NCBI GenBank assembly: GCA_017965685.1
Contig: JAGCPM010000031.1
Span: 1 to 6,189, forward strand
Origin: Kiritimatiellia bacterium
Lineage (GTDB): Bacteria; Verrucomicrobiota; Kiritimatiellia; RFP12; UBA1067
Length of the DNA stretch: 6,189 nt
Reading direction: 5' to 3'
Shown here: piece after piece, positions 1 through 4,617 of the stretch
How positions within the stretch are numbered: position 1 is the stretch's first letter
Layout: each line of letters opens with the position of its first letter
Position numbers and translations under genes: made by a program
The notes under the pieces: generated by a model
Database searches by the model: none
What the model was told of the DNA's origin: nothing
What the model saw: only the letters and a program-made list of their open reading frames with translations

Positions 1-485
1 CGCTCTTCTACGCGATGTGCGACTGCTTCCGTCTGGCCCGCTTCAACACGATGCTGGAGGCCGACCCGCTCCCTTACTGGAAGCATTTCTTCACCGGCGT
101 TCCCGCTCCTGGAGGATGTTGGATGGTGCTCACGCCCGCGATACTCTCGGTCGCGCTCGACAATTGTTGCGGATGCGAAGCATTCCGCGCAGGGCTGCGC
201 AACCCCGCGTTCGGCATGTTCATGCTCCTTTTCGTCGGCGTTCTGATGGCCTCGCGCCTGCCGACGATATCGCTCAAGGCGATCCATCTCAACGGGCGCG
301 GACAGGTGAGGGCGTTCGTCGCCGTCATGCTGCTCCTCCTTGCCTGCCTGTTCGCGGACCACTGGCTGACCCTTGGTATTGTCGGATTCTGCTACTTTCT
401 GACTATTCCAGTCTCGTGCGCGGTGTTCCTCAAGTTCCGCAAAAATTACGAACGCGCCTTGACGAGCGGGCATGAAAAAGAGTAA
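1..485 (+). CDS. pssA: CDP-diacylglycerol-serine O-phosphatidyltransferase, C-terminal part (5' end outside window)
   Basis: The protein would transfer a phosphatidyl group from CDP-diacylglycerol to L-serine, making phosphatidylserine at the inner membrane, the step before phosphatidylethanolamine. The reading frame is open from the window edge (first full codon at 3) to TAA at 483-485, so about 160 C-terminal residues are visible. The diagnostic piece is near the start: CDCFRLARFN followed by FFTGVPAPGG, which matches the RLARFN...F.G(L/V)P.P signature of PssA-type CDP-alcohol phosphatidyltransferases. The catalytic D-G-x2-A-R...D-x3-D motif would lie upstream, outside the window. Several hydrophobic helices follow (about residues 40-52, 67-85 and 103-145), ending in a basic tail with KFRKNYERA, as expected for this polytopic enzyme. 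An ATG at 15 is an internal Met, not the start. Odd: a Cys-rich loop (CCGC, 165-176). Other CDP-alcohol transferases such as PgsA are less likely because of the RLARFN motif. Confidence 0.85.
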   Translation, partial: LFYAMCDCFRLARFNTMLEADPLPYWKHFFTGVPAPGGCWMVLTPAILSVALDNCCGCEAFRAGLRNPAFGMFMLLFVGVLMASRLPTISLKAIHLNGRGQVRAFVAVMLLLLACLFADHWLTLGIVGFCYFLTIPVSCAVFLKFRKNYERALTSGHEKE

Positions 486-488
486 ACT
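459..488 (+). promoter_or_regulatory. Candidate sigma70-like promoter for the repeat-protein gene
   Basis: TTGACG (459-464) matches the -35 consensus at five of six bases. After an 18-base spacer comes TAAACT (483-488), which matches the -10 consensus at four of six. Transcription would start near 495, giving a leader of about 36 bases before the ATG at 531. The site overlaps the last codons of pssA, and the following 45-base gap is A-rich, unlike the GC-rich neighbours. Found by eye only. Chance matches of this quality are common, and promoters in this phylum are poorly defined. Confidence 0.3.
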
Positions 489-530
489 ACACCAAAATCA
501 TCTTCAACCCAAAAACGAAAGAACGCAAAA

Positions 531-1250
531 ATGAAGAACATACTGAAGACAGCCGTTGCGGCGATTGCACTCGCCGGAAGCCTCAACCTGTTCGCCGACA
601 AGGTCAAGGATGGCCTCGAGCCCGAGGAGGGTGTCGTCGGCTGGACCCCAATCGCGATCGGCCTCGCAACTCCGATCCAGCTGCCCTACGGCCTCAACCG
701 CTGGGATGTCCATGGCATCGACCTGAACCTCTTCTATTCCGACGCTCCCGAGATGATCGGCGTCGACATCGGCGGCCTTGCCTCCGTGGTCAGGCAGGAT
801 ATGTACGGCGCCCAGTTCGGCGGCTTTGTGAACTTCAACTGCTGCGACGTGTACGGAATGAGGCTGTCGCTCGGCCTCAACTGGTGCGGCCAGACGGCGA
901 ACGGTTTCGACTTCGGATTCATGTCGTTCGGCGACAGGTTCCGCGGCGTCGAATTCGGTCTGCTCGGCACCGTCCAGCACAACGTCTCCGGCGTTGCTCT
1001 CGCGGGCCTTGCCAACGTGACCGACACCCAGAGCTACGGTTGCACGCTCGCCCTTGGCGCCAACCTTGCCAGGGTCGCGTACGGACTTCAGGGCTCCATA
1101 TTCTTCAACATGACCGAAGAACTCCATGGCGCGCAGATTGGTTTCGTCAACTGGGCGACGGAGTGCCCCTCTGGCTTCCAGATAGGTCTCGTGAACATCA
1201 TTCTTGACAACAGGATAAAGGTTCTTCCGTTCGTAAACGGATTCTTCTGA
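531..1250 (+). CDS. Secreted G-rich repeat protein, LA_2272-like surface repeat family, probable outer-membrane protein
   Basis: A 239-residue protein of unknown function. Residues 1-22 form a clear Sec signal peptide: a KN..K basic start, a hydrophobic AVAAIALAG core, and cleavage probably after LFA. After a short linker, residues about 61-226 consist of eleven tandem units of 14-16 residues, each built as (Y/H/S/N)-G-hydrophobic-x-hydrophobic-G-(L/F). The clearest are YGAQFGGFVNF, HGAQIGFVNWA and SGFQIGLVNII. This resembles the 'LA_2272 family surface repeat' described from Leptospira proteins. Alternating hydrophobic residues suggest beta strands, and the last residue is Phe (VNGFF), as in many outer-membrane barrels. 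Five Cys in the mature part (104, 105, 119, 171, 211) are unusual for such a protein. No strong Shine-Dalgarno is seen before the ATG at 531, only GAAAGAA about 9 bases upstream. The gene lies 45 bases after pssA and 22 before parB. Family assignment is from memory of the repeat pattern; function is unknown. Confidence 0.8.
   Translation: MKNILKTAVAAIALAGSLNLFADKVKDGLEPEEGVVGWTPIAIGLATPIQLPYGLNRWDVHGIDLNLFYSDAPEMIGVDIGGLASVVRQDMYGAQFGGFVNFNCCDVYGMRLSLGLNWCGQTANGFDFGFMSFGDRFRGVEFGLLGTVQHNVSGVALAGLANVTDTQSYGCTLALGANLARVAYGLQGSIFFNMTEELHGAQIGFVNWATECPSGFQIGLVNIILDNRIKVLPFVNGFF
711..1208 (+). repeat. Eleven degenerate 14-16-residue protein repeats
   Basis: Within the translated repeat protein, the anchoring Gly falls at residues 62, 77, 93, 109, 125, 139, 154, 170, 185, 200 and 215, a spacing of 15, 16, 16, 16, 14, 15, 16, 15, 15 and 15. 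The repetition is at protein level; the DNA copies have diverged and show no long identical stretches, so this is an old, selected repeat rather than a recent tandem duplication. Confidence 0.75.
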
Positions 1251-1272
1251 TATCCCGCATACTCGCAAGACC

Positions 1273-2262
1273 ATGCCCCAGAAAAACCCTTTCCTCAAGA
1301 AAGCCACGGGAGCCAAATCGGCTCCTGCGGGCGTGGAGAAGAAGAAGCACGGCCTCGGAAGGGGGTTGGACGGCCTTCTGAGCGCGGGACGCTCCAATGG
1401 CGCGTCAGCGCCGATCGCGCCGCCAGTTCCGCTGACTTTGCAGGATAACGGCAAGCCTCTGGAGCTGAAGATCGCCGACATCAGCCGTAGCCCTTACCAG
1501 CCGCGGCGGGATTTCAAGGAAGAGGAACTTCTCTCCCTCGCCGATTCCCTTAAAAACTCCGGCCTCGTGCAGCCGCCGACAGTCCGCAAGAACGCGGAAG
1601 GCCTATGGGAGCTTGTTGCCGGCGAAAGACGTCTAAGGGCCGCGCAGCTGGCGGGGTGGGAGAAGATACGCGTAACCGTCATAGAGGCTGATGACCTTAC
1701 CGCCGCGTCCATGACTGCGACGGAAAACCTTCAGCGCGAGGATCTGAATCCCATCGAGGAGGCTCTTTCCTACAAGACGCTTCAGGATCGTTTCGGTCTT
1801 ACCCAGTCGGACGTGGCCGAGCGCACCGGCAAGGGCCGTGCATCCGTCGCGAACGCGCTCAGGCTTCTCGAGCTTCCCGACGAAGTAAAGGCTCTTCTGC
1901 AGCAAAAGCTCATCTCTGTGGGCCATGCGAAGGTTCTCCTTTCCGTAGATGCAGAGAAGGACCGCATACTTCTGGCGCGCGACGTCGTGAACGACCAGCT
2001 TTCTGTGCGTGCCCTCGAGACCAAGATTGCGCGCCGGAACGCTCCGCCGCCCGAAAAGCAGCGCGGTACGCCGGATATGCCGGAAAGCTATGTCCGCAAT
2101 CTCGCCGATCGCCTGCGTCGCCACCTTGGCTGCGCGGTGCGCCTGACGAGCGGCGTCATGCACGCCAACGGCCGCCACACCAAGGGTGTGATGGAGATCG
2201 ACTTCTACGACAACGACGACCTCGACCGGATCATAAGGATGATCGGGCTCGAAGTGGAATGA
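1273..2262 (+). CDS. parB: Chromosome-partitioning protein ParB (CTPase, parS-binding)
   Basis: ParB binds parS near the replication origin, slides along DNA as a CTP-dependent clamp and stimulates the ParA ATPase to segregate chromosomes. All parts are visible in 329 residues. They are: the basic N-terminal ParA-contact motif HGLGRGLDGLL (26-36); the N-terminal domain starting at LKIADI with SPYQPR (73-78); the CTP-binding GERRLRA box (117-123); ENLQREDLNPIEEA (151-164); a helix-turn-helix at about 176-199; and a C-terminal dimerisation domain (about 271-329), after a Pro/charged linker (257-270). Length is typical. The ATG at 1273 is 22 bases after the preceding stop and has only a weak ribosome site (GCAAGA). 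The end overlaps the next gene by 4 bases (ATGA). No parA is adjacent in the window, and I saw no TGTTTCACGTGAAACA-like parS. A Noc or plasmid ParB is less likely given the canonical chromosomal N-terminus. Confidence 0.95.
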   Translation: MPQKNPFLKKATGAKSAPAGVEKKKHGLGRGLDGLLSAGRSNGASAPIAPPVPLTLQDNGKPLELKIADISRSPYQPRRDFKEEELLSLADSLKNSGLVQPPTVRKNAEGLWELVAGERRLRAAQLAGWEKIRVTVIEADDLTAASMTATENLQREDLNPIEEALSYKTLQDRFGLTQSDVAERTGKGRASVANALRLLELPDEVKALLQQKLISVGHAKVLLSVDAEKDRILLARDVVNDQLSVRALETKIARRNAPPPEKQRGTPDMPESYVRNLADRLRRHLGCAVRLTSGVMHANGRHTKGVMEIDFYDNDDLDRIIRMIGLEVE

Positions 2263-3131
2263 CGCTTTTGCCCATCCTGTTCGCCGCGGCGCTTTCCTTC
2301 GGAAGGGAAGACGCCGCGTTGGCATATCGTACCGCGAAGGACTTCTCCGCGACCTGCTCTCCACGCGACGCGGGAACGGAACGCGGCAGGATGGCTGCCA
2401 ACTACATACTTGATCACGCCTCTGCCGTGGGCGGGAACGTACGGCTCGACCCGTTTGTTGCGATGACACCGGATGGCGAAATGCGCTTTGTCAATGTCGT
2501 CGCGGAGTTCACATGCGGCGATCCAGATGCCGAATGGGTCGTCCTTGTTTCCCACTACGACACCAAGCGCGGAATCGATTCGCCTTTCGCTAACGACGGG
2601 GCGAGCACAACTGGCCTTCTGGTTGGCTTTGCAAACGCATTTTCGCAGTACCGTTCTTCTGGCGCGAAGGGCAACCTTATGATGATCTGGACTGACGGCG
2701 AAGAAAGTTTCAACGCCTATGGTCCTGACGATGGACTTTGGGGCTCCCGCCACGCCGCCGGTAAACTAAAGCGCGAAGGCAGGAAAATAAAGGCCGTCAT
2801 ATGTCTCGATATGCTGGGCGACGCCGATCTCGGGATTTCTCTGCCGGCCAACTCATCGAAGGCGCTCAGGCAAATCGTTCATCATGCCGCCAAGGAGGCC
2901 GGATATTCCGTCAAGGTGAAGGATATCAAGGAGTTTCTGCGGGACGACCATGTTCCATTCCTTCAGCGCGGGTTCAAAGCGGTGGATATGATAGATTTCG
3001 AATACGGCAGCGCACCAGGCAAGAACGACTGGTGGCATACGCCGCAGGATACTGCCGACCATATCAGCGAGGAATCGCTCTATGTGTCCGGCCGCATAGT
3101 TTGCGAGGTGTTGAATGTCCTGCTCTTCTGA
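2259..3131 (+). CDS. M28-family, glutaminyl-peptide cyclotransferase-like protein (putative secreted QC)
   Basis: The fold family is M28 zinc peptidase. Several details point to the glutaminyl cyclase branch, which turns N-terminal Gln of exported proteins into pyroglutamate. SHYDT (98-102), NDGAS (112-116), DGEES (146-150), LDMLGD (183-188), RDDHVPFL (228-235) and WWHTPQD (258-264) carry the metal and catalytic positions. By analogy to human QC, D113, E149 and H260 would bind zinc, while E148, D184, D230 and W259 line the active site. The DGEES...DDGLWGSRHAA stretch closely follows animal QC (DGEEA...DSLYGSRHLA); QC Trp207 corresponds to Tyr154 here. At 290 residues it is shorter than animal QC (about 360). 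The first 15 residues are hydrophobic but lack a basic n-region, so it may be a weak signal peptide. Start ATG 2259 overlaps the parB stop by 4 bases, implying translational coupling; the 3' end overlaps azlC by 17. An aminopeptidase activity cannot be excluded. Confidence 0.82.
   Translation: MTLLPILFAAALSFGREDAALAYRTAKDFSATCSPRDAGTERGRMAANYILDHASAVGGNVRLDPFVAMTPDGEMRFVNVVAEFTCGDPDAEWVVLVSHYDTKRGIDSPFANDGASTTGLLVGFANAFSQYRSSGAKGNLMMIWTDGEESFNAYGPDDGLWGSRHAAGKLKREGRKIKAVICLDMLGDADLGISLPANSSKALRQIVHHAAKEAGYSVKVKDIKEFLRDDHVPFLQRGFKAVDMIDFEYGSAPGKNDWWHTPQDTADHISEESLYVSGRIVCEVLNVLLF
3105..3108 (+). promoter_or_regulatory. Ribosome binding site of azlC inside the upstream gene
   Basis: GAGG lies six bases before the ATG at 3115, inside the last codons of the QC-like gene. 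It supports 3115 as the azlC start, rather than the in-frame TTG at 3145. Confidence 0.6.
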
Positions 3132-3690
3132 ACCAGGTGCGCGCTTGAACGCGTTCAAGGACTCGCTGCCGATACTCATGGGCTACGGAACGATGGGCTT
3201 CGCGGCCGGAATAGTCTTCGCCGCGACGGCGGGCGTGAAGTTTTCCGCATTCTGGTCGGGGCTTATAGCCGCGACTTCGTTTTCCGGAACCCTGCAGTTC
3301 GCCATAGGCTATTGGTTCAGGGGTGACGCCTCTCTCGCGTTTGTCGCGCTGGCAACCCTTGCCATATCGGTGCGTTACGTTTTCTATGGCTTTTCGCTCG
3401 TCGGCAAATGGCGCGATATCGGCTTGCTCAGGAAGCTGTTTCTCGTATTCGGCCTTACGGACGAGAACTACGCAATTGTATCAAGCCACATCGATGCTCC
3501 GAAAGATGAATTCATCCGCTACTCTACGCGGCTCATTGCGCTGAATCTGCTCTACTGGACGTGCGGCTGCACTCTCGGAGCGCTGTGCGGCAGCGCGTTC
3601 ACCATCCCCGGAAAGGGCGTTGACTTCGTGATGGCCGCGCTCTTCATCGCGATATTGACCGATCAAGTGAGGGCGCTATGCCGTTCGTGA
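3115..3690 (+). CDS. azlC: Branched-chain amino-acid exporter large subunit, AzlC family (short form)
   Basis: AzlC/YgaZ proteins pair with a small AzlD/YgaH partner in the inner membrane to export branched-chain amino acids such as valine; some were linked to azaleucine resistance. Family marks visible here are LPILMGYGTMGFAAGIVFA (18-36), the SGTLQFA segment (57-63), RYVFYGFSL (87-95), GLTDENYA (113-120), a Trp-containing helix NLLYWTCGCTLGALCGSA (144-161), and DFVMAALFIAILTDQ (170-184). The protein then stops at residue 191. Relatives are usually about 225-250 residues and continue with about two more membrane segments, so this copy seems C-terminally short. Nothing in the reading frame suggests a recent frameshift, because azlD starts at once in another frame with its own ribosome site. 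The gene overlaps the upstream gene by 17 bases and azlD by 13. Substrate is inferred from the family only. Confidence 0.88.
   Translation: MSCSSEPGARLNAFKDSLPILMGYGTMGFAAGIVFAATAGVKFSAFWSGLIAATSFSGTLQFAIGYWFRGDASLAFVALATLAISVRYVFYGFSLVGKWRDIGLLRKLFLVFGLTDENYAIVSSHIDAPKDEFIRYSTRLIALNLLYWTCGCTLGALCGSAFTIPGKGVDFVMAALFIAILTDQVRALCRS
3669..3673 (+). promoter_or_regulatory. Ribosome binding site of azlD inside azlC
   Basis: GAGGG, preceded by AGT, sits four bases before the ATG at 3678, within the final codons of azlC. The spacing is slightly short, but it marks 3678 as the start and indicates coupled translation of the two subunits. Confidence 0.5.
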
Positions 3691-3983
3691 AATCGCTTGG
3701 GATCGTCCTCGTCGCGTCTGCGGTGATAGTCCTTCTCCGCGCGTTTCCGTTTATCGTGATGTCGCGCTCGAAAGGGGAGGGCCGCTGGCTGAAGCTGGCG
3801 GAGAAGTGGCTCTCGCCCGCCATAATCGCGCTTCTCGTGGTCTATTCGTATTCGACTCTCGAGTGGCGTTCGTGGTGCCCATATGCGGCGGGTCTCGTCA
3901 CTGTCGTGCTGCAGCTTGCCTTCCGCAACGGCCTCGTGTCGATCTTCGCCGGAACGGCTCTCTACATGTTGCTTATTGCGTAA
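3678..3983 (+). CDS. azlD: Branched-chain amino-acid exporter small subunit, AzlD family
   Basis: A 101-residue membrane protein, the usual AzlD/YgaH size, with about four hydrophobic helices (about 5-22, 44-60, 66-81 and 84-101). The family mark RAFPF (21-25) follows the first helix, then a basic cytoplasmic loop (SRSKGEGRWLK), and the second helix reads LSPAIIALLVVYSY, typical of AzlD. It should assemble with the AzlC subunit encoded just upstream; the 13-base overlap supports co-production. The TAA stop at 3981-3983 lies inside the 3' end of the convergent HAD gene, with an 11-base tail-to-tail overlap and no spacer for a terminator. Specificity (valine, isoleucine, leucine or analogues) cannot be read from sequence. 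Confidence 0.87.
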   Translation: MPFVKSLGIVLVASAVIVLLRAFPFIVMSRSKGEGRWLKLAEKWLSPAIIALLVVYSYSTLEWRSWCPYAAGLVTVVLQLAFRNGLVSIFAGTALYMLLIA

Positions 3984-4617
3984 ACGCCTCGCGCGCGTCG
4001 GCGAGATTTGCGTAGACGCTGCATATCTCGCGTATCTCCGGCGTCGGCTCGACCACATCCGGCACCATCACTGCCTTCATTCCCGCCGCATTCGCGCCGT
4101 CGAGTCCGCTGAATGCATCCTCGAACACGATGCACCTAGCCGGCTCGATTCCTATCTTGGATGCCGCAAGAAGGAAGATGTCTGGCGCCGGCTTGCCGTG
4201 CACTACCTCGTCCGCGCAGGCGATCGCGTCGAAATATTGCCGCAGTCCCGAGGCGGAAAGATTATGCTCGATAACCTTTATGGTAGAGCTTGAGGCGACG
4301 GCGGTCCTTATGTTGTTTTCGCGGCAGTATTGCAGCATCTCGATGACGCCTGGCTTCTTTTCCGGCACGCTCGCCATCTGCGCTTCCCACGCGCTTCCTA
4401 TCGCACGCTCGCAGTAGCGCTTCTTGTCGAGCGACGGGTAGATATTCTGCGTGATATCCGCAATCACGGAAGGGTGCTTGCCGCAGAACTGGTGAGGGAA
4501 CTCGACCGGCATGTCTATTCCTTGCTCTTTTGCCGAGGCTAGCCACGCCGCCTGGTATATCTTCTCCGTGTCGAAGAGAAGTCCGTCCTGGTCGAATATC
4601 GCGCCTGCGTATTTCAT
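3973..4617 (-). CDS. HAD-superfamily hydrolase, subfamily IA (beta-phosphoglucomutase/sugar-phosphatase-like)
   Basis: A 214-residue cytosolic phosphatase or phosphomutase-type enzyme. Motif I is FDQDGLLFDTE (8-18), with nucleophile D9 and acid/base D11; the helical cap covers about 19-85. Motif II is VASSST (107-112), motif III GKPAPD with K142 (141-146), and motif IV VFEDAFSGLDGANAAGM (164-180), with Mg-binding E166/D167. This arrangement fits the class with beta-phosphoglucomutase, 2-deoxyglucose-6-phosphatase and pseudouridine-5'-phosphatase; the substrate cannot be fixed from sequence. The start is set at the ATG (4617-4615) because it gives the canonical N-terminus MKYAGAIFDQDG. The longer frame up to 4788 only runs through the upstream CotH gene in a non-homologous frame. 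The start overlaps that gene's stop as ATGA, so translation is probably coupled. No Shine-Dalgarno is obvious. The 3' end overlaps azlD by 11 bases. Confidence 0.92.
   Translation of the reverse strand: MKYAGAIFDQDGLLFDTEKIYQAAWLASAKEQGIDMPVEFPHQFCGKHPSVIADITQNIYPSLDKKRYCERAIGSAWEAQMASVPEKKPGVIEMLQYCRENNIRTAVASSSTIKVIEHNLSASGLRQYFDAIACADEVVHGKPAPDIFLLAASKIGIEPARCIVFEDAFSGLDGANAAGMKAVMVPDVVEPTPEIREICSVYANLADAREAFTQ

Noticed and set aside
504..1481. Long open frame on the minus strand (325 codons) opposite the repeat-protein gene and the parB start
   Set aside because: It has no recognisable motif, spans the antisense of two well-supported genes, and long antisense frames are common in GC-rich DNA.
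1633..2469. 278-codon minus-strand frame opposite parB
   Set aside because: It is antisense to a clear ParB, Arg/His-rich and without a domain; a composition artefact.
3988..4005. Possible terminator hairpin CTCGC...GCGAG after azlD
   Set aside because: The stem is only 5 bp with an 8-base loop and no T-run, and it lies within the HAD coding region.
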